In this document: piece after piece, positions 39,365 to 51,355 of the stretch
Layout of the letters: the number at the start of each line of letters is the position of its first letter
How positions within the stretch are numbered: position 1 is the first letter of the stretch
Origin: Calonectria ilicicola
Taxonomy: Eukaryota > Ascomycota > Sordariomycetes > Hypocreales > Nectriaceae
Assembly: GCA_020809705.1 (NCBI GenBank)
Contig: CP085833.1
Coordinates: forward strand, 3,162,001 to 3,226,000
Direction: 5' to 3'
DNA length: 64,000 nt
Notes under the pieces: generated by a model
Told to the model about the DNA's origin: nothing
The model's input: only the letters and a program-made list of their open reading frames with translations
Databases searched by the model: none
Translations under genes and position numbers: made by a program

Positions 39365-41970
39365 GATAACGGTGTAAAAGGAGCGACAACGGTCGCCTGT
39401 CGCAGCTTGCGGGAAGAATAGACGATGCTCTCAGAGCCGTATTTCTTCTCTAAGTCTAAGCAGCTGCCGTGGATGTTGATATCGCAGACCTAGGCAGACC
39501 GGCCAAAAGAAGATATGGAAGGGAAAGAACCGGAAGTTGATGACGTTGATGGTTCAACAAGGTCGAGAATAAAGCTTGGTACCTTGTCTGCAAGGCAGAG
39601 AGGCCAGCCAACCAAGACGGGCAAAAGACGGCAGAGGGCCTGAGAGGCAGTGTCAGCGTTGGGTGGCGACGGGATGATGAAAGACAAGGCCAAGGCAGTG
39701 GAAGCAACGAAAATGTTAGGCTAAAGGCGACCTAATCTGGGTGCGTCATAACAAACTTGGTGCTTTTTTGTGTACTTTACCCTGGGACTTGGTTGGAGGG
39801 GTGAAGGGCGGGGACAAGGGTCCAGCACGTACCCTGAAGGAGGGGTCATTTTGCACCCGCCAGTCCCGAATAGGTAAGGCAAGGATTTGGATTTGGGGGA
39901 CAGGCCACACGTGCACACAGCCACTCGTGGTGAGGGTTATGCCGATTGCCTCCCCAATGTTGGCATGGGGTGAAAGTCCAATGAGGAGCGGCATCATGTG
40001 TTGCACCCATGATAATCACTTTAAGATGTGAAGTACATTAAGAAGCCCCGATCATCTAAAGTATGGTAGAATACTAGAAGCAATCGCATACGGGTGAGGT
40101 ATGGTGGTATTGGGGTGCAAGTTGGAGATATCGTACAGCATCGCTCCAGGGCTTGGTCGTATGCAAAGCCACACTAAGTCATAAAAATGTAGGGATATGA
40201 ATTGATTCATCTGAAGGCCAACCCCGAAATTGCTTGGCGATGTGTTAATTCAATCAGCCTTTTAGCTACTAGGGCATTTTTGTGTGAACCTGAGAATTTG
40301 ACTACATCGAGAAGTCGTCATAGCAACTTGCTAGTATCTTAATTTGGCCAAGGAGGGCTCATATAATTATACAGGTTCTAGTGAGCTCAAATTTAATAGC
40401 TCAAAACCCAGTGAATAGAAAATTTGTCATGGTGACCACAGATGATAATCATGTTCATATCCTCCAACTCCACTTGTAACAACTCGCTTCTCGATTCGTG
40501 AAGTCAAAGCAAGCAGAGGTGATGGGCATCAAGTTCACTAACCAATAGCATAAAAAGTGTTTCCACCAAAAATAACGACATCTTCTTGAGTGAATTAGTA
40601 GCGTTTCTCTCAAACTTATGTCTCAGGCAACTTATCAAAAGCCAGTTCGACTGAGTTTAAACCAAGAAGCACTGATGACATCAACAATGAGTGCGATCCA
40701 TGAGATAAACCTGTACTATCTTTCTGTGTTATGTCATTCGTTTCCTCGTCGTTGCATACCTGATAAAAACTTCCCCATCCGCCATCTCAACGCCTGCACA
40801 AAACTGAATGTCCAAGAAGCCAAGCCAAAATAGGAGATGATGTAGGGATTTTAGGAACAACGAATATAATTTAACCTTTAAGCTTGGGTATAATTCCAAA
40901 AAGTTTAAAACGATCTAGGGATGGTCACCCCATCCGAGCGATGGTGGAGATGAACTAGAATATACATTGGCGAGTGGTTGGTGGAGTGCATTGCATGTTT
41001 TTTCTTAACATCCGTCAGCGGCATAATATCATCTTGAATAAATTTGCAGAGTGAGTTGAAAGGCCAAAAAAAAAATCTTTACAGATCAAAAATTAAATAG
41101 GCAATAGTCGCTCGAACTCTCTGAGAAATCGGAATACTTTTTTTCAAGTCAACAATAACCTGCTTTTATATCAGTGCTATCATCGAATGGTGCAAATGAA
41201 TTAGTTTGTTCGATGCGTGAAACTTCCAAGACTCGTGTTATTTGGGAGAAAAGGAGTCAGCATATGTTAAATATGTTTTTTTATTAGACAGCGCAGATTA
41301 GTGAGCTACGCAAACTACGTGTAGACAAGGTTCTTATCTCAAAGGTTGCCCTCCTTGATGCTAACCCTGACGCTTTGCTTTGCACCGAGCTCTCACAAAT
41401 TCGGAAATCTCGGCATGAAAACCCCCGCCACAATTACGGATTCGCTGACATGTCATTCCAAAAATACAAGCCAAAATTTCATGAACCAACCTTCAGATTG
41501 AATGTGTGCCGAAATCCCGAATTTTAGCGCCAAGATGGCGTCACGATTGGTGAGATACGGCAATTCCATTCCCGAGTTCCAGAGCCAAACTTGATTCAGA
41601 TCAAATATAAGGCAGTCATTACAGCCTCTGTTGACCTCTCAGTTGTCTTTTCGCATCCGCTTTTGCCGGTTAGCTTGAAGATGTAGTGCTTTTGGTGTAA
41701 GATGAATGGTCATTACGACATCATAATACGTCATCGCCGAATGAGAAAAGCCAGTGCATTAAGTCAAGTAAATGGTACATGGAGGCGTAGTTGAATGAAA
41801 ACGCCATTGGCCTACCTGCGGATTGAAACAGGATTAGGGGGCATAACAGGGGTTGAAGTTGGACTTAGAATCAGATGGGTATTTATGGGCTGTTGTTCCT
41901 TCGCTAGTAAAACTAACCAAACCGGAGTACTTCATTCATTAGTTGATAAAATTCAGGAAGCTTTCTCAAA
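39365..41970. other. AT-rich gap at the border of the core block; no gene seen
   Basis: 2.6 kb separate VID27 from cipC. From about 40020 on the sequence is visibly AT-rich with few open frames longer than 60 codons. No transposase, reverse transcriptase or terminal repeat was recognised. It could be a decayed repeat or simply a long promoter. Confidence 0.5.
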
Positions 41971-42498
41971 ATGTTTGGTTTCGGTAAGTTACTGCATTTT
42001 TTATAGAGGAATTTCTAGGACACTCGTTAATACTGCCTAGACGACGCACGCGAACACCGTGATAGGGTTTATGGAGATGAGACCCCCCATAAGAGTCACT
42101 GGACTCACGAGGTTGTTGCTGGGGGAGCTGCATTTGAGGCCATGAAGAAATGGGAGGATCACCAACGCAATGAAGGTATGCAGCAGATATTCACTTACTC
42201 GCATTCCTCGCTCAGATTATGTAGGCGAAACCGTTAGCCATGGTACGGCCAAGGAAGTCTTAGCCGGTCTTGCTGGAGCTGAAGTCGATAAATTGTTTGA
42301 GACGAAGGGGCTGGACTTTCTCGACCGCGAGGAAGCTAAACGCCACGCTGAAAAGCAAGTCAAACATCTTTACGACGAGCAGTATTCCCAATACGACCAA
42401 TTTGACCCGTGAGTTACTTTGGCGTGCATGATATGGTAATCTATGAACTAAGAAACTGCAGAAACCAGAACAATCGTCATTCTTCAATGGACTACTAG
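41971..42498 (+). CDS. cipC: CipC-like protein (concanamycin-induced protein C family)
   Basis: Four exons (41971..41983, 42041..42175, 42216..42408, 42462..42498) join in phase to give 125 residues. The start MFGFDDARE and the blocks HWTHEVVAGGAAFEAMKKWED, VSHGTAKEVLAGLAGAEVDKL, LDREEAKRHAEKQVKHLYDEQY are characteristic of the fungal CipC family, first described as induced by concanamycin in Aspergillus. Family members are small soluble proteins, often abundant under stress, on host tissue or during secondary metabolism; no activity is known. The 13 nt first exon is confirmed by phase and by the conserved FGF-D junction. It stands at the edge of the metabolite cluster, with a different gene order from the housekeeping block. 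Confidence 0.9.
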
Positions 42499-42787
42499 GA
42501 GAGGGCATACACCAGGCTTCAGGCTGAGTTGACTAAGTTATTGAAAAAATCACATTCGAAAGGGACAATGACAAACTATGCTATGTGGAAAAGCAGCTCG
42601 CCGATTTCAGGATAGTGCCCGTCTCAATTCAAATAAACCATCTTCTCGATTGCAAGCAGACTTTAGCCCTCCAATCACATTAATAAATGTAGACATCGCC
42701 AATAACACAAAAAAAACCTTGACATAAATTTAAGGCGATAAGAATATCATTTAAAGTTAAGTTTTATTGACAAACATGGACAAAGAC

Positions 42788-43645
42788 TTAAGCAGTGGCC
42801 AACTTTGGTGACTGAATGCGAATTTCTCCCAGTGGAAGCCGGACCCAAGTTGTATCCCCAGTCATAATTCCCGAACTACCGGCGTAGAAAGCTAAGAATG
42901 CACATATGACAGAAAATGCACCGCCGGTTTTGTTGACGCGGATAGCTGCAGTTGGATGGCTAGTGGAAAGGAACTGGGCTAAGCTGAGGAAGAAAAAGGC
43001 TAAGGTGAGAAAGCCCAGAACTAGCAGGATGGCAATATTTGTTCTGAGCGCCGCGATGAAAAATATGAAAGTGAGAAAACACCACAGGATGAGAAAGATC
43101 CCCATTGCAAAACTGAAGGCGTGGTCATCACCTTTGTAGGCATCCTTGATACCAAGTTGCGGAACCATCAGGATGGTAAACGAGAGCCAAAAGGCACCGT
43201 AAGAGCAATGAACCGTTGTTCCAAACGTGTTTCCAACATTGAATTCCATCAGCCCAGCGATAAATTGGGCAATGCCGCCGAAAAAGATTCCCAGTCCAAA
43301 AATGGCCTGATCAGGTCCAGTATTTCCTAGTGGGTTCGACCCTGGAAGGCTAAATAAAAACCGTCAGTAACATGACGAAAGGCCGAGGGAGGAGGAGACA
43401 AAGTACCCAGCGCCACATTGGTACAGTCCCAGGACAAATGTAGTCAAGGCAAAGCTAATGAGGCCTAGAGGGCCTGGGTTGGCAGTTTTATAAGGGGGGT
43501 TGAGGACTTGAGAAACCGTCGACTGATGAGGCCGAGAGAAATTAGGAGCTTTATTTCCGTTGAAATGCTCGCATTGGCATTGTGAAATCTCCTCCTGTCT
43601 CCCATTGTAGTGAGTCGGAGTGTTGGAACCGTGAGAAGACCCCAT
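42788..43645 (-). CDS. GPR1/FUN34/YaaH family (Ato-type) acetate/ammonium transporter
   Basis: Two exons, 43645..43407 and 43349..42788 (phase 2), encode 266 residues. After an 80-residue hydrophilic lead, six membrane segments follow. The family signature NPGPLGLISFALTTFVLG lies in the first helix. Other blocks are FFGGIAQFIAGLMEFNVGNTFG, HCSYGAFWLSF, FSFAMGIFLILWCFLTF and the C-terminal GAFSVICAFLAFYAG. Family members are plasma-membrane channels or transporters for acetate, with proposed roles in ammonium export. The gene is convergent with cipC (289 bp between stops) and lies outside the metabolite enzymes, so membership of the cluster is uncertain. Confidence 0.92.
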
Positions 43646-45139
43646 TGTGCCAGAAGATAATATGTACTAAATCAAGGGAGGAGTAAAAGCTCACGTACAA
43701 AGGCGGTTCGAGCTTGTAGGCTTTTACTATAGGAGTATACGAAGTTCTTATATATTTCTTACGTCCTGTCCATAGCCGATGTCCCCCACGGGCTCGGACC
43801 CCAATCATTGGGACACGGCCATGAGGATGATCTCGGCTGTTCGACTCGGCATCGGGATTCCAAAGGAACCAGTAGATATCCCATATTTGGCCATCTATAA
43901 AAAAGCGAGGCGAGCTAGGTCTGTGAAGGTGATGACCCACGCCGCTAGAGCTATATCCGAGGGGAATAGAGGAGCATCACTGGCAATGTGGAGAAGTGTG
44001 ACGCGATTGAACCTGGGCCGTGATCAATTATCAGCGCGAGTATACGGGGGCAAAGGAAGGGCCGGTTCAAATATGACAGAGTCATTTACATGCATAAAGG
44101 AACAAGCCTCATTACATCGGTCTGGAGGGCCTTCTCGGTTAGTCCCTGTTGCTGATGGCGAATGGGGAGGGCGTGCTAGCATGCTTCTACTCCTGTGTTT
44201 ATGTATTTAGGTAGCTCAGGAGGGGGAAAAGAACGTTTGTGTAGCATCATGTCACCCTTCCATTTTGCCACCAACAGAATATCATGTTGCGACTACCGAC
44301 GCTTAGAAGGGCTCAATATTACGCCGGATGAGGCTCAGATGCGGGCCAAGGTCACAACACCACGTTCTGGATGAAAATTGGCGTATTGACGATCACCGCG
44401 ATCAGTGGAGAAGTTTCGATGGCAGGACGGAAATTTTCCGCTCAATGGCCGGCCGAATACCTCGGATCTTGAAGAAATTCAGTGCTAACCAGTTGATGAA
44501 TCATGGCATCAGCGTGGCCGAAGGTCGATCTCTACGGAGTGTTTCCCCATGGGGCACAAGGCCCCAGGATCTACCAATCCATACACCAGAGAGATGGTTG
44601 GATTCGGTGAGGGGAAGCATAAATTCAAAACGTGGTAGGTCTAGTAACACTAGATCGGAAGCAAGTTGCCGTGATCAAACATGTTAGTGCCTGGCACATG
44701 GCGATCACAGCTTGACGTTATTTCCGTGGCAATGTTCGGCACTCGCTTAGATGGAGATCCGGCCCCCCGGGGAGATTTGCCGAGCCATTTGGAATTGCCA
44801 TTATAAAATTTTATGTGCGGATCTATCGCCTGGGTATCGTTCCTTCAGTTGGGTTAGTGCAGCCCCGTTCGCATCAGGATTCAGGATGTGTAGCAGAGCA
44901 CGTGGCTCATGTTGGGATCAAGATTAGTGCTGACTGCCAAAGCAACGATGGCAAGGATGCAGAGGCCGACTACAATGTGGCATGCAGATAAGAACTAGAA
45001 AGTACACCTGTGGAACAGTATCCATGCAATAGCAGTTATATTTATCCCACACGAGCGCCCACACTATTTCATTAAGTAATATTCCGTGAATCTACGAAGC
45101 TTCAAGCAGGCATTCAATGATACCCTTAGAAGGCCCCTT
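43646..45139. other. Intergenic, transporter promoter and left edge of metabolite cluster; no gene seen
   Basis: 1.5 kb without a recognisable gene. It holds one copy of the cluster word ACGGAATATT (minus orientation, 45078..45087). Confidence 0.55.
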
Positions 45140-46494
45140 TTAGATCTTTTCAGTGGAAAGCTTTTGCAGTTGCTCCACATACCAGGCCTGCGATAGGATA
45201 ATTAGCTTGGAATAATACACAAAACAGCCATGATCACTTACATTATCCATATGCACCTCGACAGCGTGGATCCCCGTTTGCTTTAATATCCAAGGTGCTT
45301 CTGTCTTTTTTGCGTAAAGGGTCACATCTTCTTCCTGCATAGTCGGACTCAGGACAGTTGTTTTGGGAAGCAGGGGGTTCACGATAGCTGGCCTTGCCAA
45401 CCCAACCATGTCACACGCCCCATTGGCCACAGCATCCTCAATACCGAAGCAGCTCCGGAAGCCACCAGTAACAATAACTGGGATATCTCTGGGTATATGC
45501 GGCCGGATCTCCTTAGCATAGTCGATAAAGAACGGTCTGTGTGTTTTTGCTTGACCCAATTCCTGTGGTTTGTCTGACTTCGAGTTGGGTCCCAAGAACA
45601 TTGTCGGATCTTCGAAAGTTCCGCCGCTTACTTGCACGAAATCTATCGACTGCTTCGTGAGAAGTTTCACTTGTTCTATGCTGTCGCGCAATTCAGACTG
45701 TGACTGAATATTTGCAGAGTTGACGCAAACCCCCACGGCAAATCCTGCCGGTACTGCGGCTCGAACTGCTTGTATGATGTCCACGACAAATTTGGCCCGT
45801 TTCGCTGCTGTCCCTCCATACGCATCTGTTCGTTTATTCGACTTTGCAGAAAGGAATTGCTCTAACAGAAAGCCATGACCAGCATGGATCTCAACGCCAG
45901 CAAACCCGCTCTCAGCAGCCAATTTAGCAGATCGGACGAACTGCTTAATAACAGTTTCGATATCTGACGTGCTCATCTCTCGTGGTGTACCAAATAGCAA
46001 CGCAGTGATGGTCTTTGCCAGGATTCCAGATCCCATCACAAGTGGCACAGGGCTAGGCGCCAAAGGCTTCGCAAAGAAACCACGTTTGCCTGCACCGGCG
46101 GGAGACTGCCTCCCAGGATGGCAAAGCTGCATGATCGCGGGTGTCGCATTTTTTCCACAGGCCTCAGCCCAAGGCTTCCAGGCTGCAGTGATCTCCGAAT
46201 CACTGAGAGAATGGTCAACTGAAAGATCAGTAGCTGTGCAGATGTGCATCGCATCTACCTGGACATTGCCTTCTTCAAGTTAGTTGTCTGTATTTCTAAA
46301 TTGGGTCGATGATGCTTACCGGCAATTACCATTCCCCAATTGCCCTCCGCCCAGTGACGATAAAGATTGTTGAACCTCTCATCAGGTAGGGTACTCTTTG
46401 TAGCCATGCTCTCAGCCGTCGCGGCTTTAACCAGCCGATTAGGCAGTGTTAAACCACACTTGAGCGTGATAGGCTTCCCGGCGTGCCAATCCAT
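45140..46494 (-). CDS. Old-Yellow-Enzyme-like NADH:flavin oxidoreductase, candidate cluster epimerase
   Basis: Three exons (46494..46320, 46269..45242, 45187..45140) join in phase to give 416 residues of an FMN-binding TIM barrel. Blocks: LTLPNRLVKAATAESMA, IMQLCHPGRQSP, GFAGVEIHAGHGFLLEQFLS, KRTDAYGG, FVQVSGGT, PVIVTGGFRS, CDMVGLARP. The motif HAGHGF (187-192) keeps both His ligands for the substrate carbonyl but has Phe192 where OYE reductases have the proton-donor Tyr. The same kind of enzyme (IccE) serves as a C8 epimerase in ilicicolin H biosynthesis, so an isomerase role is possible; this is inference. The last 16-codon exon follows a 54 bp intron. It has a TATA-like box at 46581..46590 and two candidate regulator words upstream. 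Confidence 0.88.
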
Positions 46495-47178
46495 GTTAGT
46501 GGTGTTCTGGCTGGAGGTATCTGGAGGGGGAAAAGTGAAGGTTCCGAATCCATCACTACGCACCCGCGACCACTAAAATCTATATATTTAATTTCTTCTA
46601 AAAAAAGAAATAATCAAGCCGAAAAGGCCCCATTCTACTGCGGCCGTCTGACGAAAGGCCGTAATCCAATTGCATTCAGCCCACTAGAGGATTCTCCGAA
46701 AAAGCCGGCAGTAAAGGAATATTCCGTAGTTCCCCGTAAATCTCCTTAACCACTAGTACCGAATGAATTTCTATGCAGGACCTTATCCCCAATCTGGATT
46801 TCGGATAGTTTCTGTCTTCAGGCTTCCATAAGCTAGGCCTAACCCACACCCGAAAAGAAAGTCTGTGCAACAAATCTCATTTTCAAGAACGCTTCAGAAG
46901 GCCACCCGATCGTAAATGCACAAATGAACTTGAAGAAAACATTTAGCTCTTTTTCGTTTCGTTATGTAATTTAGTTCACCCTAGAGTAGCGGTGTGGGAT
47001 AGGAAGCCATATATTATCCTATTGTCTATATTGGTCTAGAAAAACATCTTGTTCTCGCTAATATTCTCTTCTAAAGTATTACAGTATGTAGTAGTGGCTT
47101 ATTCTAGAAGCAACCCGGTTTGTCTACTGCTCCATTTTCATCATTCATCATAATTAACTTCACCAGCCTGAGATCTTA
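46495..47178 (-). promoter_or_regulatory. Promoter of the OYE-like gene with candidate cluster-regulator sites
   Basis: This segment holds a TATA-like TAAATATATA (minus, 46581..46590), GGATTCTCCG at 46689..46698, and the palindrome GGAATATTCC at 46716..46725, which contains one ACGGAATATT copy (46718..46727, minus). The same words occur in the other cluster promoters. Confidence 0.55.
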
Positions 47179-49626
47179 TTAACTAATTTCACCATCACTG
47201 GACGCGCCATCTTCATGGTCACTGGTTATCCACATCTGTGGGCCATCTTCATCCTCGCCTGATCTCTCATCTTTGCTTCCGTGTCGTTGGCGTTTCATGA
47301 CCTCACAACAGACAGCAAGCGCAGTTCGGGCTGCTTCTGCGATGGCCTCATCAGCGTCGCGGGAATGGTAGCCTCTTAAAAGAGCCTCAATGTATGCCTC
47401 TGCACACGCAAAGAACAGGAATTCATGTGTCGAGTGTGTTCCCTCAGCGGCGCGCACACGACGTTCATACCCGAGCACTGCGTGGCGTATTGTTCCTCGC
47501 AATTTCTCCCAGCCTGCGCCATCTGTTACGGGAAACGATTTCTCCTCAAGTTCACTTATAAGATCCAAGCACAGAGCAGCTGTGGCTTGACGCTGTACTA
47601 GAGCGAAGTGGCCGTGTCCCTGAGTGGAAAGTGCAGCGCAAGCGTCTATTCCAGGTGGGCGAGCGTACGCGTTGGATGAACTTGCTGCTTCCGAAATTTC
47701 AAATCCGGATTCAAAAAGATTTGTGGTTGAGTTGGGTGCAGGAATTGCTAGTAGTGGATTGGCTAGGAGAAGTGCAGAGACCTCCATTCGCATTTTTCGT
47801 GAATAATAATAAGCAGGGTTCGCAGTGGCTTTATCGGCGTATGGGTCATGAAGTGCAAGAACAAATGGTCTTGTAAAGACATCCAATAGTTTTATCTGGA
47901 AATTTGTTGCTTTTTTTGTAGAGCGAAGCATGTCCAATCCCATACAACAAGCTGCGTTCAGCTGGGCTGCAAGCCGATGGCTTTCGTCGTAAGCCTTGGA
48001 TGATGCCCCCGGGGCGTTAATTCGTTGTAAAATCTGAAGCCGAAGCCGCTGTGTCCTCGCTAATAGGACCTGTACTATGGATGGTGTAAAGTTCAAGCGC
48101 TCGGATGAGGTCTGCTTCTTGGCATCGCCCATCTCAAGTTCTTCGTCCGTAATGCTGGATGGCGGCTCGCAGTCGTAGCTCTCAGGAGATATTGGTGCAG
48201 GCAGCCCCTCATCAAAGCAGCTCTGCAATGATAGCTCGAGCATCGTTGCCCATAAGCGACGACGAATCTCGGCTTCCTTTTCACTCATATTTGGAAAGCG
48301 AATCCGTGGCTCCCGGTGCAGACCCATTTGAATGCCCACGCGAGTCAAATCTTGGTCTCCGGGAAACCATACAGCACCAGCTGGAAGAGTGTGTTGGTGG
48401 GTGTGCCTTGCGAGAGCGAGGAGACACCTGATTTGGACGTTGTCTATATTGGCTTGTGTAAATATCTTACTTCCAAGCCATTGCCTGGCATGAGAAATCC
48501 ATCCTCTTGCTTGCTGTCGAAGCGAAACGCCTTGTCGCCTTGCTGTGCTGTCAAGAATGTGTCGGCTAGAACAAACGCAGCTCCCGAGTGCCAGTATAAT
48601 CATCAGCTTACAAGAAAAAGCCTCGTCTTCTTCCATAGTTAATGCCGATGGATTTGTCCAAAATCTTTTGTATTCGCGATCGAATGAAGGAACGTGCAAG
48701 ATTCTTAGCACCGACTCGAATGTGTTGATGTAGGTTTCGACGAGGATATCGCACGTCTCGCGGGGCGGTAATAGGCCCCGACCAGTGCTCACGGGCAAAG
48801 TTCCAGTCGCAGGCCACCCCAAGATATTATGTGGTGACATGGTATGAGTTTCCCAGTCTTTTTGGGTTACACGATCCAGCTTTGTGAACGTTTTCATGAG
48901 GGAACGCACCATTGCATCGGAGCTGGATAGCTCAGTGTCATGCCTAGGGTTTACGGCGGTAGCAAGGAATTGTAGTCGTTTGCATCGATAAAAAGCGTCT
49001 TGCCAACGCTTTTCGCCGTCGTCGTTTGGCTCAGCTATGACTTGCAAACTGGCTGGACTTGAGCCTGAGCTGGAAGCAGCTGAACCAAAGCCTGAAAGCG
49101 AGTTCGCAGAACATAAACCAGATAGCATAAAAGAATCTGACTCCGACGAACCAAGCCCCAATGCTCTCGTGGGTATTGAATCAGAAGTGGATGGTGCTGA
49201 GCTGGCAAGACTGCTAGGTCTTTTAGGAAACCCGTTGCCCCTAGTTGCCCAACCGAGCATTTCCCTGTCTAGATGTGAAGTAGTTGAATACAAAGGCTCG
49301 TTGTCGGTGTTGGGCATGTTTTGGGCGAAGTAATCGATAAAGCCTAGACTCATATCCTCGTTCAAGTATGTCATGTCCATTGGTAATAAGTCCATGTTGT
49401 TGATGTTGTCGTGTAAGTCGGGCTTCAGACTGACCTGCCCATAGCTCAACTGGGCGAACATGTCTTGCTGCATTCGATCGCTGGGGCTATTGTGATAGAC
49501 GCATCGAAAACCCGATTTACTGCAGGGGCCACATGGAGAAGCACGGTCGCACCGGACCTTGCGACGACGGCATTCGGTGCAAGCCACGGCGGGCCTGCGT
49601 CGCTTGTTCGCTGGGCCAGGTTCCAT
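47179..49626 (-). CDS. Zn2Cys6 fungal transcription factor, probable cluster regulator
   Basis: A single exon encodes 815 residues. The N-terminus holds the zinc binuclear cluster: CTEC, RRRKVRC, six further residues to CGPC, then SKSGFRC, preceded by a basic NKRRRP stretch. The central region matches the fungal-specific transcription factor (middle homology) domain (ILALGSCVCSSRH, ARQWLGSKIFTQANIDNVQIRCLLALARHTH, VGIQMGLHREPR, EIRRRLWATMLELSLQSC). The start is taken at 49626 (MEPGP); the frame extends upstream only through a GTG. It lies between the OYE-like gene and the P450, as expected of a pathway-specific activator of the cluster. The acidic C-terminal tail could be an activation domain. 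Target sites are not proven. Confidence 0.93.
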   Translation of the reverse strand: MEPGPANKRRRPAVACTECRRRKVRCDRASPCGPCSKSGFRCVYHNSPSDRMQQDMFAQLSYGQVSLKPDLHDNINNMDLLPMDMTYLNEDMSLGFIDYFAQNMPNTDNEPLYSTTSHLDREMLGWATRGNGFPKRPSSLASSAPSTSDSIPTRALGLGSSESDSFMLSGLCSANSLSGFGSAASSSGSSPASLQVIAEPNDDGEKRWQDAFYRCKRLQFLATAVNPRHDTELSSSDAMVRSLMKTFTKLDRVTQKDWETHTMSPHNILGWPATGTLPVSTGRGLLPPRETCDILVETYINTFESVLRILHVPSFDREYKRFWTNPSALTMEEDEAFSCKLMIILALGSCVCSSRHILDSTARRQGVSLRQQARGWISHARQWLGSKIFTQANIDNVQIRCLLALARHTHQHTLPAGAVWFPGDQDLTRVGIQMGLHREPRIRFPNMSEKEAEIRRRLWATMLELSLQSCFDEGLPAPISPESYDCEPPSSITDEELEMGDAKKQTSSERLNFTPSIVQVLLARTQRLRLQILQRINAPGASSKAYDESHRLAAQLNAACCMGLDMLRSTKKATNFQIKLLDVFTRPFVLALHDPYADKATANPAYYYSRKMRMEVSALLLANPLLAIPAPNSTTNLFESGFEISEAASSSNAYARPPGIDACAALSTQGHGHFALVQRQATAALCLDLISELEEKSFPVTDGAGWEKLRGTIRHAVLGYERRVRAAEGTHSTHEFLFFACAEAYIEALLRGYHSRDADEAIAEAARTALAVCCEVMKRQRHGSKDERSGEDEDGPQMWITSDHEDGASSDGEIS

Positions 49627-50444
49627 TATGGGTATCAAGGGAGAATGGGGGAGAAACACGGGGTTTAGAAGGTCATTTAAAAGAGGCAGATTGGGGATTT
49701 ACAAAATGGAGTGTTGAACTCGCAAATCCCGACCCAAAAACGCAGGATAACGCTGACATGCATTTCTGGGTCTTATATAGAATAGAATACGATAGGATAC
49801 TAGCCGTGGGAGGGTTGAGATGAAGGCACGGAATTGGTGGAACACAGCGTCTGAGATGCGCAGGCCCCTGCACGAAGGATTCAAGGTAGGCAGTGCGCCC
49901 ACGACTGAGTTGATAGTGTGGTACGATACGCAGCCCCCTGTGAATATTACGCGTCGATTGGGACAAAATATTGGTCTATGGAAAATGCATGGGACTTTGG
50001 TGGCTGAATTTTCGCATGGCAGGGTTTTCGGAGGGTTTTCGCACGGCAGTTGGCCATGATAAAAACGCCGGGATTTAGTTCAATGGCGGCTTACATACAT
50101 GCATCGCGTGTAGTCTGGACTCTGTAGTACCGCCAGTGCGCCATCCCCAACGCTGCAGCAGCTTCTCGCGTCGTGGTGGGATCGACAAAAAGGACAATAG
50201 CCACGTGCCGTCATGGCTCAATTGGGGAATTCGTTTCGATTTCTATCCTAACCCAATTGATATCATGCTTCATTGGTGCTAAGCAGCCCTGTATATAGCG
50301 CGCGCGCGCACTCCTTCGGCTCAATACACTAGACACCTCCACCCTGCGCGATATGACAATGGCAATGGCTAGGCGCGATGGTGGAGCGCCGCCTAGCCCT
50401 GAGCCTAGCACAGGGGAAACCGGCTTCTGGGACTGGTGACGGGT

Positions 50445-50472
50445 GACGAGAGACGAGAGACGAGAGACGGGG
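50445..50472 (+). repeat. Tandem GACGAGA heptamers (three perfect, one diverged)
   Basis: GACGAGA is repeated three times directly, followed by GACGGGG. It lies about 0.8 kb upstream of the Zn2Cys6 start codon. Confidence 0.85.
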
Positions 50473-51010
50473 CGCTTTGGGGCATGTCAGTGATGCGACG
50501 CTGTGCTGGCAGGGCGGCCTGCCTAGCCGGCATCCTCCGGTCTAGCGGCCGCCTTGTGCCCTGGCACCCTACCATGCTCGCACTCGCAACCCCCAAGCCC
50601 CATGAGTGTTGACGCCTGCACCTGAGGCTCCTCTGCCCATTATCGGTACCATGAACTCCCTATTCCGAGTGTTCGGGACCGTACTGTGGCCAATTAGCAC
50701 CGCAAGTAAGCGGCCTTCACCTACTCACTATACCTTTTCTATGCCGGTCGTTAACTAATCATTTCTCGGGCACCTCCCACTTCCTTGAAAGTCGGTGTCG
50801 GTCAACTGAGGCCTTGGCTTGGCGCAGCGAGGCCGAATGCATGATGTTTCAGGCCTCTAAATTCTTACAAGTTGGCCGATAGTGTCTTACACATCACTAG
50901 AGGAGTTAATTCGGTCCCGAGAAGCGAAGGGCCACAGCGAGAACGACGGTGCTTGGAATTAACGTTTGGATGCCTGCACGTCAGCTCCTTGGTGCCGTCC
51001 GGCACAGGCT

Positions 51011-51045
51011 CAGGCACGGACAGGCACGGACAGGACAGGCACGGA
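51011..51045 (+). repeat. Three CAGGCACGGA decamers with 10- and 15-bp spacing
   Basis: Copies start at 51011, 51021 and 51036. The first two are adjacent, so the CGG triplets recur after one helical turn. Confidence 0.85.
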
Positions 51046-51355
51046 GCCGAACGTGAGCAGAGCTAGAGGAACGCCACTCAGCACAGCGGGCCGGACCCAA
51101 TGCCCCGGACACTGGCACTATGCCACACGCGTTTCCACGCCATGCGCTGGGGCTTCTTCTACATGTACTTCCATGGATCCTCTTGTCATTCTAGATGCTA
51201 CTATGTACAGAAGATAATCCCTGCTGCGTACCCGATGACCCGATATGGACTGCTGGGCCCACTTGCATGCTCCTACCGCGATGAGGCAATCATTTGTAAC
51301 CGCATCTCGCCAAAGCCCAATGGGCCGCGAATCCACGCCAGCCCTCTTGGAGCCA

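Larger units (their letters stand above)
49627..51355. promoter_or_regulatory. Upstream region of the Zn2Cys6 gene, rich in short repeats
   Basis: 1.7 kb without a supported gene. Short direct repeats are concentrated here: TTTTCGCAYGGCAG at 50009..50022 and 50036..50049, a 7 bp GACGAGA run at 50445..50465, and three CAGGCACGGA copies at 51011, 51021 and 51036. Confidence 0.5.
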
